A stretch of 64,000 nucleotides of DNA from Anaerolineales bacterium (GTDB lineage Bacteria > Chloroflexota > Anaerolineae > JAAEKA01): positions 744,001-808,000 of the forward strand of contig JACKBI010000001.1 in NCBI GenBank assembly GCA_020634615.1. The letters are read 5' to 3'. A program made the translations under genes and the position numbers. Shown here in pieces: positions 1 through 8,463 of the stretch (position 1 is its first letter; every line of letters begins with the position of its first letter). The notes under the pieces were generated by a model. It was not told the origin of the DNA. It worked only from the letters and a program-made list of their open reading frames with translations, and did no database searches.

Positions 1-729
1 GTCGGAACCTTGCAGGCAGAACATGCGCCGTTCGTAACCAAGATTGGTGCCGTCGTACCAGTGCGGACTCGAAAACCCCTGCAACTGCGGGCTGTGAAAG
101 CCGGTGAACTCCAGCGCGTGGAGATACGCGCTCTGGGTCGCGCTGATACGCAAAGCACCCGTGGGCAGGTTGCTGGCAATTGACAGCACCCCGGTGGGCG
201 CGTTGATATGGGCCGCAATGGTGATGCCGCCCGCATCGTGGATAATCTTGTAGGCTTCGAGGAAAGCCTGTGTACCGGGCACGGAGGTCGTGCCCTTGTT
301 CATCTTTTCGTAGGAAACGCCAAGCTGATACAGCACCGCTTTGATCTTGGGGATGCTGGCCTGACCTTCTGCCGGAAAGATACCTAGCGTGTGCGAACCA
401 AAACGTGACGTGAACTCAAATCCAGGGAATACGGTGATTTTTTTGAGAAGCTGGCGATACTCTTCCAGTTCTTCTCGTTCATGCTCCTGCAATCGTCCAC
501 GCTGCTCGAGCCGCTCCAAAAAATCTACTTCATCAAAAAGCGCTTCGTAGCCCGCGACGGTGTTGTGATCTGTAAAGGCGATAATGTCCAGGCCCTTGCG
601 GTCTGCTTCCCTCAGGATGTCCAGATACGTGATCTCTTTTTCTGCATAGTCCTCCGAAGCCGGAGTGTGTATGTGGAGATCCATTCGGTACCAGCGCATG
701 GACTTTTGCAACGAATCTGCGTCTGCCAT
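1..729 (-). CDS. PHP-domain protein (5' part, C-terminus outside window)
   Basis: Reading the minus strand from an ATG at 729 gives an open frame of 243 codons that runs off the left edge without a stop. It begins MADADSLQKSMRWYRMDLHI. The metal-binding PHP motifs DLHIHT (residues 17-22) and FTDHN (about 48-52) are intact, and a third His is visible in IAAHINAP. PHP domains are metal-dependent phosphoesterases; some of similar sequence carry a C-terminal SMC-like ATPase, which cannot be judged here. A clear ribosome site (AGGAGAT, about 7 bases upstream) supports the start. The substrate is unknown. Confidence 0.88.
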   Translation of the reverse strand, partial: MADADSLQKSMRWYRMDLHIHTPASEDYAEKEITYLDILREADRKGLDIIAFTDHNTVAGYEALFDEVDFLERLEQRGRLQEHEREELEEYRQLLKKITVFPGFEFTSRFGSHTLGIFPAEGQASIPKIKAVLYQLGVSYEKMNKGTTSVPGTQAFLEAYKIIHDAGGITIAAHINAPTGVLSIASNLPTGALRISATQSAYLHALEFTGFHSPQLQGFSSPHWYDGTNLGYERRMFCLQGSD

Positions 730-801
730 CGGTACTATCTCCTATATTTTTGTTTATTCAATTTTGCAGCAAAGCGGGTCTCAAGTCAGTGGCTGTACCT
801 C

Positions 802-1311
802 CTATGTACGGGATTCCTTCTTTTCCTTGCTTTGTTTGTGCAACAGACTACTGAGACGGTCATAGGTTTGGTCCAGCGTCTCAGGGATGTTGCGTGTCTC
901 TGAGACCGTTGTCATGAAATTGGTGTCGCCGCCCCAGCGGGGGACGACGTGGATGTGAACGTGGCTCTCGATGCCTGCGCCGGCGGCCCGGCCCAGATTA
1001 ACGCCGACGTTAAACCCGTGGGGAGCCATCGACTCGCGCACGGCCGCGAGGCCGCGGTTTACCAGCAGCATCATCTCGGTCAACGTCTCGGGTGGCAGAT
1101 CTTCCAGGCTGGCAACGTGGGCATAGGGCAGGATCAAGAGATGGCCGTTGTTGTACGGGTAGCGATTCAGGACCATGAATGCCAGCTCGCCGCGCCACAA
1201 CACGTGTTCTGCCCGGTCGTCACCCGGAGCGATCTTGCTGCAAAATACACATGCTCCGTCTTTCGGGCCCAAAATGTACTCCAAACGCCATGGTGACCAC
1301 AAATGATCCAC
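802..1311 (-). CDS. HIT-family nucleotide hydrolase/phosphorylase
   Basis: 169 residues from a GTG start preceded by GGAGAAG. The histidine triad HVHIHVVPR (His117, 119, 121) is intact, preceded by NVGVNLGRAAGAGIESH, which is typical of the Ap4A phosphorylase/ATP adenylyltransferase-like branch of the HIT superfamily. A CVFC pair at residues 21-24 may bind zinc. These enzymes cleave or phosphorolyse dinucleoside polyphosphates in the cytoplasm. The gene lies upstream of the PHP gene on the same strand with a 72-base gap, so co-transcription is possible. The family is certain; the exact substrate is not. Confidence 0.9.
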   Translation of the reverse strand: MDHLWSPWRLEYILGPKDGACVFCSKIAPGDDRAEHVLWRGELAFMVLNRYPYNNGHLLILPYAHVASLEDLPPETLTEMMLLVNRGLAAVRESMAPHGFNVGVNLGRAAGAGIESHVHIHVVPRWGGDTNFMTTVSETRNIPETLDQTYDRLSSLLHKQSKEKKESRT

Positions 1312-1485
1312 CGGTGATCTTCTCCGTCGGCGCGGTGCGCAGGTAGGATGTTGTCCAGGCTAGTGGGCGAGTAGTGTACCAGAAACGCCCACCTGCGTCA
1401 AATGCTTTCGGAACTCCGAGCGATTGTTTAGCGGGTACGCCAGTAAGGTAGCATGATCGAGACATCTATCCGGAGGTATATCAAG

Positions 1486-1572
1486 ATGGCAAACTATGAC
1501 AGCGATACTGAGACCAAGAAGATCACGGTTGCCCTGCCAACATTTCTAAATGACTCCCCTTACGGGCCGTAA
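1486..1572 (+). CDS. Truncated small ORF, possibly the start of an RHH/CopG-like antitoxin
   Basis: A 28-codon frame beginning MANYDSDTETKKITVALP has a strong ribosome site (GGAGG, 9 bases upstream), so something was probably translated from here. The stretch KKITVALP resembles the first strand of ribbon-helix-helix antitoxins, but the frame ends 10 residues later, just after it runs into the 3' end of the decayed methyltransferase on the other strand. I read it as the leftover start of a gene cut at about 1546. Identification as RHH is a guess. Confidence 0.35.
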   Translation: MANYDSDTETKKITVALPTFLNDSPYGP

Positions 1573-1933
1573 CACACGCGCGATTTCAGGAACTGCAACT
1601 TGCAGATTCAGGTGGTGGAGGATTTGCTTGCCAAACACGACGACGAAGGCGCCGACGAGAACAAGGCAGTTGTTCCGCGTTGGACTGTGCCAGAGTCGGG
1701 ACGGTTTGTGCCCCGACTCTCTCGCGTACCAGGCGTCTGGCGTCCTCGCGCCGGGTCGCTGACACGTCGAACCCGGTTACCTGGGAGCGGCGCTTGAGCA
1801 ACGCAACAGTGGTTCCGCCGGCGCCACAACCGTAGGCCAGCACGTCCTGCCCTCTAGCGTTCTCCAGCGCCCCAAGGTGGTAAGTTTCTGCTTGAGAAAA
1901 GACTCCCGAAGCGTATACGCCAATGATCAGCAA
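1546..1933 (-). pseudogene. Decayed SAM-dependent methyltransferase fragment
   Basis: The minus strand encodes recognisable class I methyltransferase sequence: VLAYGCGAGGTTVALL (SAM-binding loop) and VTGFDVS (acidic ribose contact), then QSNAEQLP. At about 1665 the frame breaks; in another frame the family pattern resumes as VVVFGKQILHHLNLQVAVPE followed by IARVLRP, and a stop follows at 1546. The N-terminal part is also short. So the gene is frameshifted and truncated at both ends. It lies at the 3' end of the polysaccharide operon and is probably a relic of a former tailoring gene. Confidence 0.75.
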
Positions 1934-2115
1934 ACTGTCATTGCGTGCAAATTCTTCCGACTCGTGTCAGGCGCGCTCCAGTTCGATTCGACTGGTTGTT
2001 TCCACTACAAACCTCGCCTTTTTGTGCTAACTGGGCCAGGCCGTAGATTCAAGTTCTGCTGTGTACCGGCTACTCCTCGAGTGGTCCGTAGCGCGCAACA
2101 TTCCTGGTCTCTGGC

Positions 2116-3018
2116 TCAGGACGAAGTCATTGCACGCTTGTTGAAGAGCAAGCCGAGCCAGAACTGCTTGGTCAGACAATGCCAGCCCATGAGCCGAAGA
2201 CTACACGTGAAGCGACTGCCTGCAAGCCAAACCTTGCCTGACCGGAGATTGAGTACACCAGAGTTCAAGTAGCTTCGACAGACACGTCCCCTTAACACAA
2301 CATCCGTTTCCACCGAGTCCTGTACCCGGCATAAGGCGTCAGGCGCATCGAAAGCACGCTCGCGGATCAGTCGCCAGTAGTGTGCAATATTGGCGAAATC
2401 GAAAGCGCTGCCATCGCTGCCCGCGACACGTATGCATGCCACCACACGATCGGTCCCGGCCACTTCATAGTGCAGCGCCAAACGGCATTCCAGGTCGCGA
2501 TCCTCGGCTATTTTTATGGCGGGATCGAATCCGCCGACCTGAATGAATGCCTGGCGGGATATCAAACACTCATCTATATGCACGACTTCATCGGCGATCC
2601 AGAGAGCGAACGAGTTTCCTGGTATGACCCGGTCGCCATGCTCAGCCAATACTCGCCCCAATTCATCGACTACGCGGCTTCCGCCAATGGCCCAAACGCA
2701 CCCTGAGTTTTCTGCTACTTCCAGAAGCTTGGCCAGACCGCCAGTTAATAAATAGTCATCGTCGTGGAGGAACTTGAGGTATTTTCCCCTGGCAATTGCT
2801 GCTCCGGCGTTGCAAGCCATGCAAACGCCGCTACGGCTGGTCGCAATCACCCGTATTCCGTGGTCGATTAGCCAGGCCTGTTGAGCCAACGGTTTGCCTG
2901 AATCGTTGACGACGATTATCTCGAAGTCTGTTGCATCATGGCCATCTTCGAGTACGCTACGGACAGCGCGTTCCAGGCTCGCGCGGCCAATGGTCGGTAT
3001 GATGATAGAGCATCGCAT
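2116..3018 (-). CDS. Glycosyltransferase family 2 (GT-A)
   Basis: 300 residues beginning MRCSIIIPTIGRASLERAVR, the usual GT2 opening. The nucleotide/metal-binding acidic motif appears as FLHDDDYLL and a downstream acidic motif as EDRDLECRL. No membrane segment is obvious, so it is likely a cytoplasmic enzyme adding one sugar to a lipid-linked glycan. It is the last intact gene of the polysaccharide operon, 18 bases after the GT4 gene. An AGGGTG sequence upstream may act as ribosome site. Donor and acceptor cannot be predicted. Confidence 0.9.
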   Translation of the reverse strand: MRCSIIIPTIGRASLERAVRSVLEDGHDATDFEIIVVNDSGKPLAQQAWLIDHGIRVIATSRSGVCMACNAGAAIARGKYLKFLHDDDYLLTGGLAKLLEVAENSGCVWAIGGSRVVDELGRVLAEHGDRVIPGNSFALWIADEVVHIDECLISRQAFIQVGGFDPAIKIAEDRDLECRLALHYEVAGTDRVVACIRVAGSDGSAFDFANIAHYWRLIRERAFDAPDALCRVQDSVETDVVLRGRVCRSYLNSGVLNLRSGKVWLAGSRFTCSLRLMGWHCLTKQFWLGLLFNKRAMTSS

Positions 3019-3036
3019 GGCTGTTGCACCCTGTGA

Positions 3037-4176
3037 CTAGTTCGACACCTGCCGAAATACATCTTCGTATACTTCACGCGTTTTGCTAGCTGTTGCTTCC
3101 CAAGAGTACTTCTGACTTTGAGCCAGGCCGCTTTTAATTAGCTCGCTGGCAGTAGTGGGGTCGGTAAGCACCGCCGCTATTCCGTCGCTGATCGCTCTGA
3201 TGTCAGTCGGCGATACGAGAATCGCGGCATCTCCCAGAACCTCGGGCAGCGAGCTGGTGTTCGACGCAATGACAGGCGCGCCGCAGGCCATCGCTTCCAA
3301 CGGCGGCAGACCGAACCCCTCTTCCAGAGAAGGGAAAACAAAGACTGAAGCCGCGCTGTAGAGCAACGCCAGATCGGCGTCGCTTACTCCTTCCAGCAGC
3401 CGTATCTGGTCACGCACGCCGCTTCTGTCTGCCAATGTCAGCATTTTAGATTTGACGGCGGCGTGCGTGCATATTAACACGAGAGGATGTTGGCGTCGCA
3501 AGCTGTTCGGCAAGAGAGCATAGGCCTCTACCAATGCGCGAATGTTTTTGCGCCTGGCGGCCGATGCAATGCCCAGAACATGACCAGTGATGGACCATCG
3601 TCCTGCTGCTTCCTCTCTGGCATGGTTTGGATTGCGGGCAGAGAACACCGGTGAAGGCGCAAGATGAGCGACGGAGATACGTTCTCGCGGAATAAAAAAC
3701 AGGCTGGCAATCTGATCTTTTGAGTAGTGCGATATGGTCAGGATGTGCCGCGCCTGTCGGGCAGCGCGGCGCTGGGCAAAACGGCTGTAGAGACGCATGC
3801 TCCAACGTTTCGTCTGTTTGGGTGAAGGCAACGGTTCAGAGAACTCGATCGTATCGTAGAGAGTCACGATCAGCGGCGGCGCCGCCCGCAGCGGCGCCGT
3901 TGCGGCAGGCGAGTGGATGAGATCAACTCCTTCCCCGGCCGCAAGCCTCGGGATGGCAGCCTGTTCGCGCCAGATTACCCCTATGCTGCCACGCCGCTCT
4001 ACGATGCGCACCTGCCAGCCCGGTCTCGGAGTCCATGGGATTGGCCGGTCTACAGCCACAACATATTGGTTGTGCCTATCGACAAGCTGCAGATTCTGTA
4101 CCAGGTTGGTAACATAAGTTCGGTAGCCACCTGGCTGAGGATGCGACATGGCGATCGCGTCGATCAGGATCAACAT
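3037..4176 (-). CDS. Glycosyltransferase family 4 (GT-B)
   Basis: 379 residues beginning MLILIDAIAMSHPQPGGYRT. The C-terminal Rossmann half carries the EX7E donor-binding signature in SLEEGFGLPPLEAMACGAPV, followed by SNTSSLPEVLGDAAILVSP, as in retaining GT4 mannosyl/rhamnosyltransferases. The start lies only 3 bases after the stop of the upstream methyltransferase, so translation is probably coupled. Part of the polysaccharide operon. Sugar specificity unknown. Confidence 0.92.
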   Translation of the reverse strand: MLILIDAIAMSHPQPGGYRTYVTNLVQNLQLVDRHNQYVVAVDRPIPWTPRPGWQVRIVERRGSIGVIWREQAAIPRLAAGEGVDLIHSPAATAPLRAAPPLIVTLYDTIEFSEPLPSPKQTKRWSMRLYSRFAQRRAARQARHILTISHYSKDQIASLFFIPRERISVAHLAPSPVFSARNPNHAREEAAGRWSITGHVLGIASAARRKNIRALVEAYALLPNSLRRQHPLVLICTHAAVKSKMLTLADRSGVRDQIRLLEGVSDADLALLYSAASVFVFPSLEEGFGLPPLEAMACGAPVIASNTSSLPEVLGDAAILVSPTDIRAISDGIAAVLTDPTTASELIKSGLAQSQKYSWEATASKTREVYEDVFRQVSN

Positions 4177-4179
4177 GAT

Positions 4180-4758
4180 TTAGGCTGTCTCTGACTTGAC
4201 GACCACTAACTCGTAGTAGATAAGATGGCGAGGCAAAATGAATGCAAGATGATGTTCGTAGAAATCGAGATTGCCGTTGATCAGCCGAAACATAAGCTGT
4301 TTGCCAATTCCGGCGCCTGGAGTGACCGGGAACTCCACTTTGCGCAACATGAACTGTACAGAGGAATAACGAAATTCAAAAACTGGTGTTCCGGGTATGA
4401 AATAATCGAACGTATGGGCGCTGAAAAAGATGCGATGGGTCGGGTCCCGGAACTGATGAATGCTCGTAAAATACGGGGCATAGATGCGGATCAAACCTCC
4501 GGGCTTCACCACACGATGCAACTCTTCCATGACCTTGATGAGGTCGTTCAAGTGCTCGAGCACGTGTTCGCAAATGACTTCATCAAACTGATCATCGGCC
4601 AAAGGATAAGGAAACTCATTGAGGTCATGAATGATATCTGCGGCCGAAGCGGGGTTGACATCCATAGCAATAACGCCCGGACGCTTTCTGGGGCCGCAGC
4701 CTAATTCAAGTATCCTTGGCGTTGGTGGGTGTTTTGCTCTCTCATACTGCATGCTCAT
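4180..4758 (-). CDS. Class I SAM-dependent methyltransferase
   Basis: 192 residues from the ATG at 4758, chosen because it overlaps the stop of the upstream GT2 gene as ATGA; longer versions of the frame would run through that gene. Motif I is ILELGCGPRKRPG, followed by AMDVNP, DQFDEVICEHVLEHL (motif II region) and VVKPGG (motif III). This is the Methyltransf_11-type fold with an EHVLEH element common in polysaccharide clusters. It may methylate a sugar residue or a glycan end. The acceptor is unknown. Confidence 0.88.
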   Translation of the reverse strand: MSMQYERAKHPPTPRILELGCGPRKRPGVIAMDVNPASAADIIHDLNEFPYPLADDQFDEVICEHVLEHLNDLIKVMEELHRVVKPGGLIRIYAPYFTSIHQFRDPTHRIFFSAHTFDYFIPGTPVFEFRYSSVQFMLRKVEFPVTPGAGIGKQLMFRLINGNLDFYEHHLAFILPRHLIYYELVVVKSETA

Positions 4759-5708
4759 ATGTTTGTTCTTAGCAGGGCCATGTTCAGGTTGGCGCGACTT
4801 GTGGCCAGCAAGAGATCGCGTTGACCAGGCCACAGTAATGCCAGAGAGGCAAAAAATAATGTGCGCGTCACACCCAATACGCCGACTCCGGCGCGTATCA
4901 ACAGAGCCTCTGCCATACCGTGATGCTTCCGCATGAAGCGGAGCTGTGACTTCCACTGACGCGCCAGGACCCATGGACGGACCACGCCGCTGCTTGCGCC
5001 GCCGAGATGGACCACAGCAACATCGGGACAATAGCCCACCTGCCAGCCGGCGCGGCCGAGGCGGTAACACCAATCCATCTCCTCAGCGTACATGAACATG
5101 TTCTCGTCGAGCAGCCCGACATCTTCGATCGCACTCCTGCGGATCATGAAACAGGCGCCGCCTATCCAATCTGCTGGCTGCAACCCTGCGAGGTCCTGAG
5201 GAGATGCGCTCGGGAAGTATGGGCCATAAATTCTTCTGGCCAGGCCCAGCAGTTGCACAAAACAGGATGTGACTGATGGGAACCTGCTGTATGAAGCCTG
5301 GAAAGTCCGGTCTGCATTGAGCAGTGTTGGACCGACAGCACCAACATGGCCTGCTTCATCGATACAATTCAACAAACCAGTCAGCGAGCCGGGCAAAAGG
5401 ATGGCGTCGCTGTTTAGCAACAGAAGGCTGTCACCACCTGCCAGGATTATCGCCTGGTTGTTAGCTCTGGCGAATCCCAGATTGCTTTCATTTTCAACTA
5501 CTCGAACCCACGGAAAGCGCTCGCGAACCATCGCTACGCTGTCATCGGCTGATGCGTTGTCCACGACGATGGTCTCGACAGTTGCCCCTTCAAGCGTCTC
5601 TACATCGTGCGCAACCGCTTCCAGGCACTGCGCCAGTAGATCACGCGTGTTCCAATTGACAACAATGATCGATAGGTCGGGGTTCAGTGGTTGGCTACGC
5701 ACAGTCAT
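4755..5708 (-). CDS. Glycosyltransferase family 2, rhamnosyltransferase-like
   Basis: 317 residues from ATG 5708, which overlaps the end of the upstream GT4 gene by 14 bases. The opening DLSIIVVNWNTRDLLAQCLE, the metal motif LLLNSDAIL and the late motif MYAEEMDWCYRLGRAGW are typical of WbbL-like rhamnosyl/glycosyltransferases. Hydrophobic residues near the C-terminus (about 285-305) may be a membrane-associated helix. Its stop overlaps the methyltransferase start as ATGA. Confidence 0.9.
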   Translation of the reverse strand: MTVRSQPLNPDLSIIVVNWNTRDLLAQCLEAVAHDVETLEGATVETIVVDNASADDSVAMVRERFPWVRVVENESNLGFARANNQAIILAGGDSLLLLNSDAILLPGSLTGLLNCIDEAGHVGAVGPTLLNADRTFQASYSRFPSVTSCFVQLLGLARRIYGPYFPSASPQDLAGLQPADWIGGACFMIRRSAIEDVGLLDENMFMYAEEMDWCYRLGRAGWQVGYCPDVAVVHLGGASSGVVRPWVLARQWKSQLRFMRKHHGMAEALLIRAGVGVLGVTRTLFFASLALLWPGQRDLLLATSRANLNMALLRTNI

Positions 5709-6879
5709 CGACCAGGACAGCAAATCGCGCGCCGATCTGGCTCCACTCGTAGGTCTCTTCAACCAACTGACGGGCGTTGCGCGCCAACCGGCCGCGTAGT
5801 TCGTCGTCACGCAACAAGCGCAGCACACAGCTTGCAAACTCCGTCTCAGTATCGCCGATCAGCAGATGTTCTCCGGCGTTGACATTCAGACCTTCGGCGG
5901 CTTTGGATGTGGCGACCACTGGTGTCCCCAGAGCCATGGCTTCCAGTATCTTGAGCCGGGTGCCGCCGCCCTGCCGGATCGGGGCCACGCATACCGCAGC
6001 GCCGGCCACCAGCGGGCGCACGTCCTCCACAAAACCGCTGAGACTCACCCCACTGTCCAACGCCAGCCCTGTCAGATCGACGTCGGCAACGGAGCCGGTG
6101 ATCGTCAGACTGATCGAGGGTATCTCCTGGCGCAACTGCGGCCAGACGCTCGACAGAAAAACCTGCATGGCATCGTAGTTGGCGTCGTAGGTCAGCGAGC
6201 CATTGAAGACCAGCGAGCCGGGTGTCACAGGCGCGATCCCCGGCCGGTTGTAGGCGCAGTCTACGCCGTTGGGCACGGTTTCCACGCGCGTCGCGGCATC
6301 CTTGAGCACTGACAGCGTCGCCGCCCGATCGGCCTCAGAGACCATGGTGCAGAGCGCGAACTGGCGGTAGAGCGTTGCCTCGTAGCGCCTTGTCTTCTGC
6401 CAGCTCAGCCAGCGCCGTATCCGGGTCGTAGGTCGCGCTGGCTGAAGACAGCGTTCATGCGCCCATCGCCCCGGCGAATTATGTTCTTCCAGCACCCTTG
6501 GCGTCTGCTGAACCATCAGAGCATAGGCAGCCGTTCCGGTCGTGGACGCGATCACCCTGTCAAACCGGGTTTCTTGCGCCAATTGAGTGGTCAGAGCAGC
6601 CATCTCCGGTACCGGCTGGTTGACCACCGGAGTCAATGAGGCGAAGCGGGACGCCCTTGCGGCCCTGGCGCGCTCAAAAGGGTTTCGGTGGACGATCTCC
6701 ACTCGCTCGCAACAGGTATCCAGCAGGTGCTTTGGATCTGGCGCAGCTTCGCCGAACGAAAACGACGCCAACGTCACCTGGTGCGTTCGGGCCAGGGAGC
6801 GCAGCAACTGGTAGACACGCAACTTGGAACCGTTGTCGGCCGGGTACGGAAACCAGGTGGAGAAGAACAGTATCTTCAT
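5695..6879 (-). CDS. Glycosyltransferase family 4
   Basis: 394 residues from ATG 6879, which overlaps the stop of the O-antigen ligase gene as ATGA. The N-terminus MKILFFSTWFPYPADNGSKL is the pattern of GT4 enzymes of exopolysaccharide clusters. The donor site is seen as LKILEAMALGTPVVATSKAA, with EHLLIGDTETEFA after it. A relative with the same kind of start lies at 39.6 kb. Cytoplasmic or membrane-associated; sugar unknown. Confidence 0.9.
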   Translation of the reverse strand: MKILFFSTWFPYPADNGSKLRVYQLLRSLARTHQVTLASFSFGEAAPDPKHLLDTCCERVEIVHRNPFERARAARASRFASLTPVVNQPVPEMAALTTQLAQETRFDRVIASTTGTAAYALMVQQTPRVLEEHNSPGRWAHERCLQPARPTTRIRRWLSWQKTRRYEATLYRQFALCTMVSEADRAATLSVLKDAATRVETVPNGVDCAYNRPGIAPVTPGSLVFNGSLTYDANYDAMQVFLSSVWPQLRQEIPSISLTITGSVADVDLTGLALDSGVSLSGFVEDVRPLVAGAAVCVAPIRQGGGTRLKILEAMALGTPVVATSKAAEGLNVNAGEHLLIGDTETEFASCVLRLLRDDELRGRLARNARQLVEETYEWSQIGARFAVLVDDCA

Positions 6880-8363
6880 GACGATGGCTGTATTTCGCCT
6901 GCCCCGGTTTCCCTGACCAAACGTGTGGCCACCGCCATCAAGCCGCCCATGAATATCCAGCCAAACACACTTGCTCTGAAACCAACAAAGCCGATGTTGT
7001 AGACAAAGGGCAGGAACCAGTCGCCCAACATGCCGCTGACCAACATGCCGAGGAAGCCGGCAAAAACGCCGCTGGTGTAGGCGGCATCGAAATCCCACCG
7101 CTGCCGTATCCGCTGCACCACGCGCCACGCCATCCGGGCATAGGCGACGATGAACCAGACGAAAGTGCCCAGACCAACGACGCCCATAAACGCGAAGATA
7201 TCGTAGTAGTTGTTGTGGGTCGAGACACCTACACCCCGATAGAGATAGTAGGCCACCAGGTCGGGTCGTGACCAGGTGTAGTGGCGATAAGCAGCCAATC
7301 CCAGGCCAAACACCGGGTGACGTCTGGCAAACTCCCAGACAATGGTCCAGTGTCCCAACCGCCCGCCCCCGCTGTCCTGGATCTCCCGGTCCAATCCCAG
7401 CGATTGCAGCAGGGCGGTTCGATTGGCCAGGATCACGACCGTCATCGCTGCGAACAGCGGAATAGCACGCCGCGGATAGCGCATCACCAACAACGTAGTT
7501 ATGACGACAGTCATCGGCAAGAATCCCGACACCCAGCCGAGGCCAGTCTTGATCAGGGTCAGATAGAGCAAAGTAGCCAAAATGACAATCAGCCCGCCCT
7601 TGCCCCACGGGCCGATGCGCCGGTTAAACAATAGCTGGCTGGCTGCCATTGCTGTCAGCCAGACCCAGTACGGGCTATAGGCCGCTCCGGGGGCAACCAT
7701 TGCCTCTGCAATTTCATTCAAGAACGCAGGCACGAACAGCAGTGCTGCAATGCCGCCGAACAATATATAGGAATAGGTCATCCACTGAAGCCAGCGCTGT
7801 TCCACAAGCAAGCTGGCTGCCACCCACATAGCAAGAAACGAGAAGGCATAGAGCGCGAACTGGCCAAATTGAACCAGGATAATATTGTGCGGTCGCGGCA
7901 CAAATACGTCCCAATAGACGTTGCCCAGAATCCAGGAAAGCACGGCCGAACCCAGGAAAGCCAGCGCAGGCAGGTTGACTTCCGAGCGCACAATCTCGAA
8001 TCTGCGCTCACGCATCGCATGCAACACCCACACCACAACGATCGCAGGAATCACAATCACAGCGATGTTGATCTCGACATCGGCACTGGCCTTGACGGCA
8101 AATGGGACAAAGATCGCCAGCAGAGGCAGGGCGACCAGGCCAAGGGCAGGGGTTTGGACCAGCAGCAGCACGCCGATCAAGCCTGCAATGGCAAGCAGGA
8201 CAAGCGGCGATGCCACCAGCCCCCCGATTGCCGCCCCAAGGAGCACAGCGACGACCAGCAGGATGGCAAACGCACGATTTCCCCGGCCGCGCCACATGGC
8301 GTCAAGCTGGCGCCTTCGTGATAGCCCTGGCGCGCTGGCAGAGTACTCTTTCGACGATGTCAC
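6876..8363 (-). CDS. O-antigen ligase/polymerase family membrane protein
   Basis: 495 residues from a GTG start, with about a dozen hydrophobic segments and the Wzy_C/RfaL-type periplasmic loop (GGGRLGHWTIVWEFARRHPV, then GLGLAAYRHY). Proteins of this family join or polymerise lipid-linked glycan units outside the membrane. It follows the flippase after a 100-base gap (8364-8463) in which I see no gene and no convincing promoter. It starts the second half of the polysaccharide operon. Whether it is ligase or polymerase cannot be told from sequence alone. Confidence 0.87.
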   Translation of the reverse strand: MTSSKEYSASAPGLSRRRQLDAMWRGRGNRAFAILLVVAVLLGAAIGGLVASPLVLLAIAGLIGVLLLVQTPALGLVALPLLAIFVPFAVKASADVEINIAVIVIPAIVVVWVLHAMRERRFEIVRSEVNLPALAFLGSAVLSWILGNVYWDVFVPRPHNIILVQFGQFALYAFSFLAMWVAASLLVEQRWLQWMTYSYILFGGIAALLFVPAFLNEIAEAMVAPGAAYSPYWVWLTAMAASQLLFNRRIGPWGKGGLIVILATLLYLTLIKTGLGWVSGFLPMTVVITTLLVMRYPRRAIPLFAAMTVVILANRTALLQSLGLDREIQDSGGGRLGHWTIVWEFARRHPVFGLGLAAYRHYTWSRPDLVAYYLYRGVGVSTHNNYYDIFAFMGVVGLGTFVWFIVAYARMAWRVVQRIRQRWDFDAAYTSGVFAGFLGMLVSGMLGDWFLPFVYNIGFVGFRASVFGWIFMGGLMAVATRLVRETGAGEIQPSS

Positions 8364-8463
8364 GCTGAGGCCTCATTTATCCTGTCAGTCATGGCCTTCG
8401 TATTGCCACCAAGAATGGTGAATTCTCCAGTTGTGGTAATCGACCAGTTACAGTTCATGATCG

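Noticed and set aside
481..903. Plus-strand frame of 140 codons
   Set aside because: Overlaps the PHP gene and the end of the HIT gene, both of which have motifs and ribosome sites.
1877..2272. Plus-strand frame of 131 codons across an intergenic region
   Set aside because: Cysteine/arginine-rich, no ribosome site, and covers the 3' end of the GT2 gene on the other strand.
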